Assembly (NCBI RefSeq): GCF_042665525.1
Contig: NZ_JBHTCQ010000001.1
Location: 992,001-1,056,000, forward strand
Direction of reading: 5' to 3'
Length of the DNA stretch: 64,000 nt
Origin: Allobogoriella alba
GTDB taxonomy: Bacteria > Actinomycetota > Actinomycetes > Actinomycetales > Actinomycetaceae
Below the pieces are notes generated by a model. It made no database searches, was not told the DNA's origin, and worked only from the letters and a program-made list of their open reading frames with translations. Position 1 is the first letter of the stretch. Each line of letters opens with the position of its first letter. Shown here piece after piece: positions 1 through 7,901 of the stretch. A program made the position numbers and the translations under genes.

Positions 1-1096
1 CCGGCCGGCCGCGACCGCCACGACGCAGACCACCGACGGCGGGCCCGGCGCCGCCGGCAGCGCCACGGAGGCGCCCGCACCCGCCGTGCGGCCCGACGAG
101 CCGGCTCCGGACTCGGCGAGGTCCGTCGAGGAGCCCTCCCGGGCCCCCGTCACGGCGGACGCACCGCCCGCGGCGCCGACCGACGATCCGGCCGCGGCGG
201 TTCCCGAGCCGCAGGGCGGGGGGCCGGAGCCACAGAGCCCTCCGGAGCCCTCGGCCGCGCCCGCCGAGCAGGCGGCCCCGGCGCCCGAGCCCCGGCCGGA
301 CCCGTCATCGCCCGCACCAGAGCCGGGCGGTGACGTGGACGCCGAGATGATCCGCCGCCGCTGGGACGAGGTCCTCGCGACGCTCGCCGACCTGCGCCGC
401 GTGACGTGGACCCTCGTCCACCAGCACGCCCAGGTGGGGACGGTCAACGGCGGGACGCTGCAGCTCCGCTTCGCGAGCGCCGGCCTGGCCTCCACCTTCC
501 GCGGCGGTGCGCACGCCGGGCACGTCGAGCGGGCGCTGGAGCAGCGGCTCGGGGTGCGGCTGCGCGTCGAGGGCGTGGTCGACGACGGTGGCGGCGCGCC
601 ACCCGTCGCCGCTCCACCTCCACGGCCGAGCGGAAGCTCCGCCGTGGAGGAGGCGCGCACGAGCTGGGCGACGCCCGCCTCGCCGCCACGGCCCACCGCG
701 ACCCCCGACCGCGGTGCGGCCCGCTCCGCCGGCTCGGCCGCCGTCGCGGGCGGTCCCTCCGGCCGGGACGCGGCCGAGGAGCCGGCCGACGACGACCCCG
801 AGCCGGCCCGCGCCACGACCGTCGTGCGGCCCGGCCCGGTCTCCGCGGGCACACCCGGGAGCGCGGCCTCCGGGCCGTCGGCCGGCTCACCGTCCGCCGC
901 CTCGTCCCCGTCCGCCGCCACGTCCCCGTCCGCCGCCACGCCGGCGCGCCCGCGGGTGGCCCCGGCTGACGACGTGCCCTCCGCGGACGACCCGGACGCC
1001 GAGGGGTCCGGCATGGTCGGCGCGCCGCTCGTGGCGCAGATCCTCGGCGGCACGGTGATCGAGGAGATCACCACCCCGGACGCCGCGGGGACGTAG
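1..1096 (+). CDS. dnaX: DNA polymerase III gamma/tau subunit, C-terminal part (5' end outside window)
   Basis: The reading frame is open from the left edge and ends at TAG 1094-1096, so this is the C-terminal part of a larger protein. Most of it is Pro/Ala/Ser-rich linker. A folded segment near bases 335-590 contains RRRWDEVLATLADLRRVTW and a following alpha/beta stretch, matching the C-terminal domain of actinobacterial clamp-loader tau subunits. It belongs to the clamp loader that loads DnaN during replication. The linker includes an exact 18-bp tandem duplication at 905-940 giving Ser-Pro-Ser-Ala-Ala repeats. Directly followed by recR, the usual dnaX-recR order. Identification rests on the conserved segment plus position; the ATPase part is not in the window. 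Confidence 0.85.
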   Translation, partial: RPAATATTQTTDGGPGAAGSATEAPAPAVRPDEPAPDSARSVEEPSRAPVTADAPPAAPTDDPAAAVPEPQGGGPEPQSPPEPSAAPAEQAAPAPEPRPDPSSPAPEPGGDVDAEMIRRRWDEVLATLADLRRVTWTLVHQHAQVGTVNGGTLQLRFASAGLASTFRGGAHAGHVERALEQRLGVRLRVEGVVDDGGGAPPVAAPPPRPSGSSAVEEARTSWATPASPPRPTATPDRGAARSAGSAAVAGGPSGRDAAEEPADDDPEPARATTVVRPGPVSAGTPGSAASGPSAGSPSAASSPSAATSPSAATPARPRVAPADDVPSADDPDAEGSGMVGAPLVAQILGGTVIEEITTPDAAGT

Positions 1097-1099
1097 GCT
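1094..1099 (+). promoter_or_regulatory. Putative leaderless -10 hexamer for recR
   Basis: TAGGCT lies six bases before the GTG start of recR. Its first three bases are also the dnaX stop codon. No Shine-Dalgarno sequence fits between it and the start, so a leaderless recR transcript is inferred. Confidence 0.45.
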
Positions 1100-1105
1100 G
1101 TCCCG

Positions 1106-1705
1106 GTGTACGAAGGTGCGGTCCAGGACCTGATCGACGAGCTCGGCAGGCTTCCTGGCGTCGGCCCCAAGAGCGCCCAGCGCATCGCCTTCCACATCCT
1201 CGCCACGGATGCGGACGACGTGTCCCGGCTCGCCCGCGCGCTGACCGAGGTCAAGGCCAAGGTCCGCTTCTGCGAGGTCTGCGGGAACGTCTCTGAGCAG
1301 GAACGTTGCCGGATCTGCGCCGACCCGCGTCGCAGCTCGGCCGTCCTCTGCGTGGTCGAGGAGCCGAAGGACGTCGTGGTGATCGAGCGCACCCGTGAGT
1401 TCGCCGGGCGCTACCACGTGCTCGGCGGCGCCATCAACCCTATCGACGGGGTCGGGCCAGACGACCTGCGCATCCGGGAGCTGATGACCCGGCTCGCCGA
1501 CGGCGAGATAGAGGAGGTCATCATCGCCACCGACCCGAACATCGAGGGGGAGGCCACCGCGACCTACCTGACCCGCATGATGCGCGGGATGGGGATCGCC
1601 GTCTCCCGGCTCGCGTCCGGCCTGCCCGTCGGCGGCGACCTCGAGTACGCGGACGAGGTGACCCTCGGCCGGGCCTTCGAGGGCCGTCGGCGCGTCGAGG
1701 TCTGA
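1106..1705 (+). CDS. recR: Recombination protein RecR
   Basis: 199-residue RecR, acting with RecF/RecO to load RecA at single-strand gaps. In order: an N-terminal helix-hairpin-helix segment (LPGVGPKSAQRIAFHIL, residues about 16-32), a four-cysteine zinc finger (FCEVC...RCRIC, about 55-72), and a Toprim domain beginning near VVEEPKD and containing TDPNIEGEAT. Length is normal for the family. Start is GTG 1106, ten bases after the dnaX stop, with no good Shine-Dalgarno but a TAGGCT hexamer six bases upstream. It may be transcribed both with dnaX and from its own leaderless promoter. Confidence 0.95.
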   Translation: MYEGAVQDLIDELGRLPGVGPKSAQRIAFHILATDADDVSRLARALTEVKAKVRFCEVCGNVSEQERCRICADPRRSSAVLCVVEEPKDVVVIERTREFAGRYHVLGGAINPIDGVGPDDLRIRELMTRLADGEIEEVIIATDPNIEGEATATYLTRMMRGMGIAVSRLASGLPVGGDLEYADEVTLGRAFEGRRRVEV

Positions 1706-1806
1706 CGTTCCGCGGGCATCCCCCGCGGCCCGTCCCGACGGCGCGGAGGATGTCCGGCAGATGGGCATCGGGCGCCTCTCCGGTGCCCCGCGCACGGCGC
1801 CGTCCG

Positions 1807-1870
1807 TACTATGGACCGGTCCACGAGACCGCCCGGCGCTCGGGCGGCGAGAAGTCCCAACCCCTAGGAG
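1807..1870 (+). promoter_or_regulatory. Putative lysC promoter and 5' leader
   Basis: TACTAT at 1807-1812 is a good -10 hexamer, but no convincing -35 is seen. The inferred leader contains the palindrome GGACCGGTCC (1813-1822) and a 7-bp hairpin (1829-1835 with 1841-1847), and ends in AGGAG (1866-1870), the likely ribosome binding site. There is nothing resembling a lysine riboswitch; the leader is too short. Confidence 0.4.
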
Positions 1871-1882
1871 TTGTTCCTCCCC

Positions 1883-3163
1883 GTGGCCCTTGTCGTCCAG
1901 AAGTTCGGAGGCTCGTCGGTCGCCGACGCAGCCAGCATCCAACGCGTCGCCCGCAGGGTGGTCGCCACCAAGGAGGCGGGCCACGACGTGGTCGTCGTCG
2001 TCTCGGCGATGGGCGACACGACGGATGACCTGCTCGACCTCGCGGGCCAGATCACGGCGAACGCCCCTGCGCGCGAGATGGACATCCTGCTCACCGCCGG
2101 CGAGCGGATCTCGATGGCGCTGCTCGCCATGGCGGTCACCGAGCTGGGCGTCCAGGCGCGGTCCTACACCGGCCAGCAGGCCGGGCTCCGCACGGACCGG
2201 CGCTACGGCAAGGCCTCGATCGTCGCCATCGGGCCCGACCGCATCAACAGCGCTCTGTCCGAGGGCAAGGTGGCCATCGTCGCCGGCTTCCAGGGCGTCA
2301 ACGAGCTCAACGACGTCACGACCCTCGGCCGCGGCGGGTCCGACACGACCGCCGTCGCGCTCGCCGCGGCGCTCGAGGCGGACGTGTGCGAGATCTACAC
2401 GGACGTCGACGGGCTCTTCACCGCCGACCCGCGCATCGTGCCGGCCGCGCGTCACGTCAGCCACATCACGTACGAGGAGACGCTCGAGCTGGCCGCGAAC
2501 GGCGCGAAGGTCCTGCACCTGCGCGCCGTGGAATTCGCCCGGCGATACGGCGTTCCACTGCATGTCCGTTCGTCGTTCTCGCAGAAGGAAGGGACCTGGG
2601 TCACCGACGCCAGCGTCACCGCTCCGGGCCAGGAGGAAAACATGGAAGACCCGATCATCTCCGGTGTCGCGCACGACAACAGCCAGGGCAAGATCACCGT
2701 CGTCGACCTGCCCGACGTCCCCGGCATCGCGGCACGGCTGTTCCAGGTCGTCGCGAGTGTCGACGCCAACATCGACATGATCGTCCAGAACGTCTCCACC
2801 CACGGCACGGGACGCACGGACATCTCCTTCACGCTGCCCGAGGCCGATGGCCGCGCGGTGCGCCAAGCCCTGGCCGACGCCGCCGACGACCTGCAGTACA
2901 GCGAGGTCCGCTGGGACGACCAGATCGGCAAGCTCTCTCTCGTGGGTGCCGGGATGCGCTCCCACCCCGGCGTCTCGGCACGGCTCTTCGACGCCCTGTC
3001 CGAGGCGGGCGTGAACATCGAGATGATCTCGACCTCGGAGATCCGCATCTCGGTGGTCACCCGCGCCGAGGACCTCGTCGCCGCGGTCCGCGCGGTCCAC
3101 TCCGCGTTCGAGCTGGACGCGACCGAGACCGAGGCCGTGGTCTACGGAGGGACCGGACGATGA
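1883..3163 (+). CDS. lysC: Aspartate kinase (alpha subunit, with internal beta-subunit start)
   Basis: 426-residue aspartokinase, making aspartyl-phosphate, the first step to lysine, threonine, methionine, diaminopimelate and, here, ectoine. The N-terminal kinase domain starts LVVQKFGGSSVAD and includes TLGRGGSDTTAVALAA; the C-terminus has two ACT domains (from about residue 265) for amino-acid feedback. GTG 1883 was chosen because it gives the family-typical MALVVQKFGG start; TTG 1871 in the same frame abuts AGGAG and is less likely. The stop overlaps asd by 4 bp (ATGA), so the two are translationally coupled. An internal ribosome binding site gives a separate regulatory subunit (see 2631-2644). 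Confidence 0.95.
   Translation: MALVVQKFGGSSVADAASIQRVARRVVATKEAGHDVVVVVSAMGDTTDDLLDLAGQITANAPAREMDILLTAGERISMALLAMAVTELGVQARSYTGQQAGLRTDRRYGKASIVAIGPDRINSALSEGKVAIVAGFQGVNELNDVTTLGRGGSDTTAVALAAALEADVCEIYTDVDGLFTADPRIVPAARHVSHITYEETLELAANGAKVLHLRAVEFARRYGVPLHVRSSFSQKEGTWVTDASVTAPGQEENMEDPIISGVAHDNSQGKITVVDLPDVPGIAARLFQVVASVDANIDMIVQNVSTHGTGRTDISFTLPEADGRAVRQALADAADDLQYSEVRWDDQIGKLSLVGAGMRSHPGVSARLFDALSEAGVNIEMISTSEIRISVVTRAEDLVAAVRAVHSAFELDATETEAVVYGGTGR
2631..2644 (+). promoter_or_regulatory. Internal ribosome binding site and ATG for aspartokinase beta subunit
   Basis: AGGAGG at 2631-2636 is followed, after five bases, by an in-frame ATG at 2642 inside lysC. Translation from here gives a 173-residue protein (2642-3163) consisting of the two ACT regulatory domains, beginning MEDPIISGVAHD. 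Overlapping alpha/beta aspartokinases of this layout are known from Corynebacterium and Bacillus. The Shine-Dalgarno here is better than the one for the full-length protein. Confidence 0.75.
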
Positions 3164-4233
3164 CGACGACGGAGCGCCAGGTCGGGCATGGCATCACCCT
3201 CGCGGTCGTCGGCGCCACGGGCCAGGTGGGCCGCGTCATGCGCACCCTGCTCGAGGAGCGCGACTTCCCCGCGGCCCGTGTGCGGTTCTTCTCCTCCGCC
3301 CGGTCCGCCGGCACCACGCTCCCGTTCCGCGGCACCGAGGTTCCCGTCGAGGACGTCGCGACGGCGGACCTGTCCGGCATCGACATCGCCGTCTTCTCCG
3401 CCGGCGGGACGGCGTCGCGCGAGCACGCACCTCGGTTCGCGGCCGCAGGCGCCGTCGTCGTGGACAACTCCTCCGCCTGGCGCATGGACCCGGAGGTCCC
3501 GCTGGTGGTCTCCGAGGTCAACCCGCACGCCCTCGCCGACCGCCCCAAGGGCATCGTCGCGAACCCCAACTGCACCACCATGGCGGCCATGCCCGTCCTC
3601 AAGGTGCTCGACACCGAGGCCGGTCTGACCCGCCTGGTGGCCTCGACGTACCAGGCGGTCTCGGGTTCCGGCCGTGCGGGCGTCGCCGAGCTCGAGGGTC
3701 AGGTCCGGGCCGCTGTGGAGCAGGACGTCGCCGCGCTCACGCTCGACGGGGCCGCGGTGAGCTTCCCCGAGCCGACGGCGTACGTGGCGCCGATCGCCTT
3801 CGACGTCGTCGCCCTCGCCGGAGACCTCGTCGAGGACGGGTCCGGGGAGACGAACGAGGAGCAGAAGCTGCGCAACGAGTCGCGCAAGATCCTCGAGCTG
3901 CCGGACCTGCCCGTCTCGGGCACCTGCGTGCGGGTGCCGGTCTTCACCGGGCATGCCCTGTCCATCAACGCGGAGTTCGCCCGGCCGATCAGCCCGGACC
4001 GGGCGCGCGAGCTGCTCGCCGACGCCCCCGGCGTCGAGCTGGCCGAGGTCCCGACGCCGCTCGCCGCAGCCGGCCAGGACCCGAGCTACGTCGGCCGGAT
4101 CCGCCAGGACCCGTCCGTCCCCGGCGGCCGCGGGCTCGCCCTGTTCGTGACGGGGGACAACCTCCGCAAGGGGGCGGCTCTCAACACGATCCAGATCGCC
4201 GAGCTCCTCGCCGCGGAGCTCGTCCAGGTCTGA
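3160..4233 (+). CDS. asd: Aspartate-semialdehyde dehydrogenase
   Basis: 357-residue cytosolic enzyme reducing aspartyl-phosphate to aspartate semialdehyde with NADPH. The N-terminal nucleotide-binding motif is VVGATGQVGRVM (residues about 16-27), the catalytic cysteine is C138 in NPNCTTMAAMP, and the substrate-binding segment includes TYQAVSGSGRAG. The start ATG 3160 overlaps the lysC stop. Its product is a branch point: homoserine, lysine/peptidoglycan, and ectoine via the genes that begin 292 bp downstream. A hairpin just behind the stop (4254-4301) probably separates it from ectA. Confidence 0.95.
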   Translation: MTTTERQVGHGITLAVVGATGQVGRVMRTLLEERDFPAARVRFFSSARSAGTTLPFRGTEVPVEDVATADLSGIDIAVFSAGGTASREHAPRFAAAGAVVVDNSSAWRMDPEVPLVVSEVNPHALADRPKGIVANPNCTTMAAMPVLKVLDTEAGLTRLVASTYQAVSGSGRAGVAELEGQVRAAVEQDVAALTLDGAAVSFPEPTAYVAPIAFDVVALAGDLVEDGSGETNEEQKLRNESRKILELPDLPVSGTCVRVPVFTGHALSINAEFARPISPDRARELLADAPGVELAEVPTPLAAAGQDPSYVGRIRQDPSVPGGRGLALFVTGDNLRKGAALNTIQIAELLAAELVQV

Positions 4234-4253
4234 CCCGGGTGCACCGACCTCGC

Positions 4254-4301
4254 GCGAGGCGGCTGGGCCAGGCTAGGAGCCTCGACCCCCGGCCGCCTCG
4301 C
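4254..4301 (+). terminator. Hairpin terminator behind asd
   Basis: GCGAGGCGGC (4254-4263) pairs perfectly with GCCGCCTCGC (4292-4301). The enclosed loop contains a second small hairpin, AGGCT-AGG-AGCCT. There is no T-run, as is common in high-GC actinobacteria. It starts about 20 bases after the asd stop. Confidence 0.5.
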
Positions 4302-4509
4302 CGCGGTGTGGGCGCCGTCACGTGCACGGCCGTGACCGGGTTCACGGCCCCCACCAGCCGTCTCAGCATGCGGACCGCATTTGGGGTGCGCGGTCCGAAC
4401 CGCCCGCCGCGAGGTTTCCCGCACGAGGCTGCCGGGTCCGTGCGACCGAGGCGTCCCGAGGCGCCGCGAACCGCGCCGTGGTCCGGTTTCCCTGGGCGCC
4501 GAAGGTGCA

Positions 4510-4515
4510 TACGGT
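4510..4515 (+). promoter_or_regulatory. Possible -10 hexamer for ectABCD
   Basis: TACGGT lies 16 bases before the ectA ATG. The best -35 at a 17-bp spacing is TTTCCC (4487-4492), which is poor. Just after the hexamer, AGAGG (4516-4520) is a plausible Shine-Dalgarno. The bases between the asd terminator and here show no recognisable operator. Confidence 0.3.
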
Positions 4516-4525
4516 AGAGGGCGGT

Positions 4526-5053
4526 ATGCCGATGACGACGCAGGACGACACCGACGATCCGCCGCACGCGGCGACCACGCCCGACCTCACCATCCGCCCG
4601 ACGACGCGGGCGGACGGTGCTGCGATGTGGCGCCTGGCGCGCGACGGCGGAGTGCTCGACCTCAACTCGTCGTACGCGTACCTGCTCTACGCCCAGGACT
4701 TCGCCGACACCTGCCGAGTCGCCACGCTGGACGGCTCGGTCGTCGGCTTCGTCTTGGCGCACCGGCCCCCGGCGCGGCCCGGCAGCCTCTTCGTGTGGCA
4801 GGTCGGCGTCTCGCCCGAGGCGCGCGGCCGCCGCATCGCCGCGAGGATGATCGAGGACCTGCTCGACTCCCTCGACGTCGAGACGCTGGAGGCCACGGTG
4901 ACCGAGTCGAACACCGCGTCCCGGGCGCTCTTCAGCGGCATCGCCGCGCGACGAGGCGCCGAGCTGACGTGGCGCGAGTTCGTCCGGGGTGGCGACTTCC
5001 CGGACGAGGGCCACGAGGCGGAGCCGCTGCTGCAGATCCCGGTCGGGCACTGA
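4526..5053 (+). CDS. ectA: L-2,4-diaminobutyrate acetyltransferase
   Basis: 175-residue GNAT-fold enzyme that acetylates L-2,4-diaminobutyrate using acetyl-CoA, the second step of ectoine synthesis. The acetyl-CoA binding region is VSPEARGRRIAARMIEDLL; the N-terminal half has the EctA-typical sequence LDLNSSYAYLLYAQDF. Length is normal. ATG 4526 was chosen because AGAGG lies five bases upstream; a second ATG at 4532 is possible. It heads ectABCD, all on the same strand with gaps of 81, 43 and 56 bp. The upstream frame stays open to 4322, but that part resembles no EctA sequence. Confidence 0.93.
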   Translation: MPMTTQDDTDDPPHAATTPDLTIRPTTRADGAAMWRLARDGGVLDLNSSYAYLLYAQDFADTCRVATLDGSVVGFVLAHRPPARPGSLFVWQVGVSPEARGRRIAARMIEDLLDSLDVETLEATVTESNTASRALFSGIAARRGAELTWREFVRGGDFPDEGHEAEPLLQIPVGH

Positions 5054-5134
5054 CGCGCCCGGACCGGCACGAGACCAGGCCCGAGACCGGGCACGAGGAG
5101 GCCGCCACCGGCGGCCACGGACACGAAGGAAAGC

Positions 5135-6400
5135 ATGCCCCTCACACCCACGACAGACGGCACGGAGCACGAGTCCGGAGTCCGCAGCTACTCGCGCAGC
5201 TGGCCGGTCGTGTTCGACCGCGCGGTGGGATCCACCCTCTACGCGGAGGACGGCACCGAGTACCTCGACTTCTTCGCCGGTGCGGGGACCCTCAACTACG
5301 GGCACAACAACCCGACCCTGAAGAAGGCCCTCCTGGAGTACCTCTCCGGGGACCACATCGTCCACTCCCTCGACATGCTCACCACCGCGCGGCGTGAGTT
5401 CCTGCGCACCTTCGCCGAGCAGATCCTCGAGCCCCGCGGCCTCGACCACAAGGTCATGTTCCCCGGACCCGGCGGCGCGAACGCCGTCGAGGCCGCCCTG
5501 AAGCTGGCCCGCAAGGTCACCGGCCGCGAGGCCGTGGTCTCCTTCACCAACGCCTTCCACGGCATGACGCTTGGCGCGCTGTCCGTCACGGGCAACTCCA
5601 TGAAGCGCGGCGGTGCCGGCATCCCGCTGGTGCACGCCACACCCATGCCGTACGACGACTACTTCGACGGCGACATCCCCGACTTCGTCTACTTCGAGCG
5701 GATGCTCGAGGACGCCGGCTCGGGGCTCAACGAGCCCGCCGCGGTGATCGTCGAGACTCTCCAGGGCGAGGGCGGGATGAACACCGCGCGGATCGAGTGG
5801 CTCCGCGGTCTGGCCGAGCTGTGCAAGCGGCACGACATCCTGCTGGTCGTCGACGACATCCAGATGGGCTGCGGACGTACCGGCGGCTTCTTCTCCTTCG
5901 AGGAGGCCGGGATCGTCCCGGACATCATCACGCTGTCCAAGTCCATCTCCGGCTACGGCCTGCCGCTCGCCCTGACCCTGGTACGCCCCGAGCTCGACGT
6001 CTTCGAGCCCGGCGAGCACAACGGCACCTTCCGCGGTTTCGCCCCGGCGTTCGTCACCGCCACCGAGGCGATCCGCACCTACTGGTCGGACGACGCGCTC
6101 CAGCGCTCGACGACCGAGAAGGGCGCACTGGTCGAGGGGGCGCTCAACGCGCTGGTCGCCAAGCACCCCGACGCCGGCTTGGTCGCCAAGGGACGTGGCC
6201 TGGCACGTGGGCTGCAGTTCGAGAACGCCGAGCAGGCCGGCCAGGTGTGCCGCGAGGCGTTCCGGCGCGGGCTGATCATGGAGACCTCCGGCCCGCTCGA
6301 CGAGGTGGCGAAGTTCCTGCCGCCGCTGACCATCACCGAGGACGAGCTGAAGCGCGGCCTCACGCTCTTCGGCGAGGCCGTCGACACAGTCCTGTCCTGA
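5135..6400 (+). CDS. ectB: Diaminobutyrate--2-oxoglutarate transaminase
   Basis: 421-residue class-III PLP aminotransferase converting aspartate semialdehyde and glutamate to L-2,4-diaminobutyrate, the first committed step to ectoine. The start is ATG 5135 with GAAGGAAAG just upstream. Visible are FFAGAGTLNYGHNNP near the N-terminus, the Asp-containing cofactor site VVDDIQMGCGRTG, and the PLP lysine K269 in LSKSISGYGLP. Length matches EctB. Its substrate is the product of asd, encoded 0.9 kb upstream, so the operon draws directly on the neighbouring aspartate-family genes. Confidence 0.96.
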   Translation: MPLTPTTDGTEHESGVRSYSRSWPVVFDRAVGSTLYAEDGTEYLDFFAGAGTLNYGHNNPTLKKALLEYLSGDHIVHSLDMLTTARREFLRTFAEQILEPRGLDHKVMFPGPGGANAVEAALKLARKVTGREAVVSFTNAFHGMTLGALSVTGNSMKRGGAGIPLVHATPMPYDDYFDGDIPDFVYFERMLEDAGSGLNEPAAVIVETLQGEGGMNTARIEWLRGLAELCKRHDILLVVDDIQMGCGRTGGFFSFEEAGIVPDIITLSKSISGYGLPLALTLVRPELDVFEPGEHNGTFRGFAPAFVTATEAIRTYWSDDALQRSTTEKGALVEGALNALVAKHPDAGLVAKGRGLARGLQFENAEQAGQVCREAFRRGLIMETSGPLDEVAKFLPPLTITEDELKRGLTLFGEAVDTVLS

Positions 6401-6443
6401 CTCTCCTGTCCTGACCGATACCCCAGAAAGGGCATCCACGAGC

Positions 6444-6836
6444 ATGATCGTTCGCACGACCGACGAGATCACCGACACCGAGCACGACATCAAGACCGAG
6501 AACTGGCGCAGCAAGCGCATCGTGCTCGCCAAGGAGGGTGTCGGGTTCTCCGTGCACGAGACCACCCTGTACGCGGGGACGGTCAACGAGTTCTGGTACG
6601 CCAACCACATCGAGGCGGTGTTCGTCGTCGAGGGCGAGGGGCAGATCACGGATCTGGCGTCCGGTGAGACCCACCAGCTGGGCCCCGGCTCGCTCTACCT
6701 GCTGAACGACCACGACAAGCACCGCGTGGAGCCGCGTACCGAGATGCGCACGGTGTGCGTGTTCAACCCGCCGGTCACCGGTCGTGAGGTGCACGACGAG
6801 AACGGCGTCTACCCGCTGGTGACCGAGACGAGCTGA
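6444..6836 (+). CDS. ectC: L-ectoine synthase
   Basis: 130-residue cupin-fold cyclase that closes N-gamma-acetyl-diaminobutyrate to ectoine. The sequence is EctC throughout: MIVRTTDEI start, ENWRSKRIVLAKEGVGFS, the cupin motif EFWYANHIEAVFVVEGEG and the C-terminal LNDHDKHRVEPRTEMRTVCVFNPPVTGREVHDE region (quoted in part). AGAAAGGG lies upstream of ATG 6444 at rather long spacing. Third gene of the operon. Confidence 0.97.
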   Translation: MIVRTTDEITDTEHDIKTENWRSKRIVLAKEGVGFSVHETTLYAGTVNEFWYANHIEAVFVVEGEGQITDLASGETHQLGPGSLYLLNDHDKHRVEPRTEMRTVCVFNPPVTGREVHDENGVYPLVTETS

Positions 6837-6892
6837 ACTCGCCGCGTGCGTGACGTCACGATCCCGGGCCTGCCCGGGAGAAGGGATAGTTC

Positions 6893-7792
6893 ATGACCGC
6901 GACGATCGACCCGACCACCGATCTGTATCCGACCCGCCTGTCCGGGCCGGGGGCGATGATCCAGCGTGAGCACCCGACGGTGTGGGGCTCCGCGGAGGAC
7001 GGCCCGTTCGACGCCGCCGCTCTGCGGGCCCACGAGGATCGTGGCTTCACGATCCTCGAGGACTTCATCTCCGGCCAGGAGGTCGAGGCCTACACCGCCG
7101 AGCTCAACCGGCTCGCCTCCGACGAGTCCCTCAAGAGCGACCACCGCGTGGTCACCGAGAAGGTCTCGGGCGAGGTCCGCTCGGTGTTCGAGGTCCAGAA
7201 GCTCAGCGAGAAGCTGGACGCCCTCAGCCGCGACCCGCGGCTGCTGGACCGGGCGCGCCAGCTGCTCGGCTCGGACGTCTACCTGCACCAGACCCGGATC
7301 AACTTCATGCCCGGGTTCAAGGGCACCGGGTTCTACTGGCACTCGGACTTCGAGACCTGGCACGCCGAGGACGGCATGCCCGCGCCCCGCGCGGTCAGCT
7401 GCTCCATCGCGCTGACCCGGAACTACCCCTTCAACGGGGGCCTCATGGTCATGCCGGGCTCGCACCGCACCTACGTGCAGTGCGTGGGGGAGACGCCGGA
7501 GAACAACCACGCCTCCTCCCTCAAGGAGCAGAAGATCGGCGTGCCGAGCGAGGACGACATCACCCAGATGGCCGAGGAGTTCGGCGTCGACCAGTTCACC
7601 GGTCCCGCCGGGTCGGCCCTGTGGTTCGACTCGAACATCATGCACGGCTCCGGGAACAACATCACGCCGTTCCCGCGCTCGAACATCTTCATGGTGTTCA
7701 ACAGCGTGGAGAACGCCCTGACCGAGCCGTTCGGCGCGTCGTCGGCCCGGCCTGAGCACATCGCGAGCCGGGACACCACGCCGCTGCGCTAG
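6893..7792 (+). CDS. ectD: Ectoine 5-hydroxylase
   Basis: 299-residue non-haem Fe(II)/2-oxoglutarate dioxygenase converting ectoine to 5-hydroxyectoine. The iron-binding triad is visible as H150 and D152 in GFYWHSDFETWH and H251 in NIMHGSGNN. The EctD signature region LHQTRINFMPGFKGTGF precedes the HxD motif. Length is normal. GAGAAGGGA lies upstream of ATG 6893. Last gene of the operon; a strong hairpin follows 14 bases after the stop. Its presence means both ectoine and hydroxyectoine should be made. Confidence 0.96.
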   Translation: MTATIDPTTDLYPTRLSGPGAMIQREHPTVWGSAEDGPFDAAALRAHEDRGFTILEDFISGQEVEAYTAELNRLASDESLKSDHRVVTEKVSGEVRSVFEVQKLSEKLDALSRDPRLLDRARQLLGSDVYLHQTRINFMPGFKGTGFYWHSDFETWHAEDGMPAPRAVSCSIALTRNYPFNGGLMVMPGSHRTYVQCVGETPENNHASSLKEQKIGVPSEDDITQMAEEFGVDQFTGPAGSALWFDSNIMHGSGNNITPFPRSNIFMVFNSVENALTEPFGASSARPEHIASRDTTPLR

Positions 7793-7805
7793 TCCGGGTG
7801 CGGGG

Positions 7806-7834
7806 CTGGCTCGGGCGCAGGCCGCCCGAGCCAG
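7806..7834. terminator. Bidirectional terminator between ectD and Nudix gene
   Basis: CTGGCTCGGGCG (7806-7817) pairs perfectly over 12 bp with CGCCCGAGCCAG (7823-7834) around a five-base loop. It lies between convergent genes and can serve both. Confidence 0.75.
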
Positions 7835-7901
7835 TCCGGCCGCCGGCCGACCGCGGCACCGAGGCTGCTCACGGCACCGCCCGCGCGCCGTGATGCCCGG
7901 G

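Noticed and set aside
1813..1870. Lysine riboswitch or attenuator in the lysC leader
   Set aside because: The leader is about 60 bases with one 7-bp hairpin. The L box is far larger and no leader peptide rich in Lys/Thr codons is present.
887..3100. Long minus-strand frames opposite dnaX, lysC, asd, ectABCD, topA and DUF1800-DUF1501
   Set aside because: They lie antisense to well-supported genes, have Arg/Gly/Asp-biased shadow composition, and show no domain motifs. High GC content makes such frames common.
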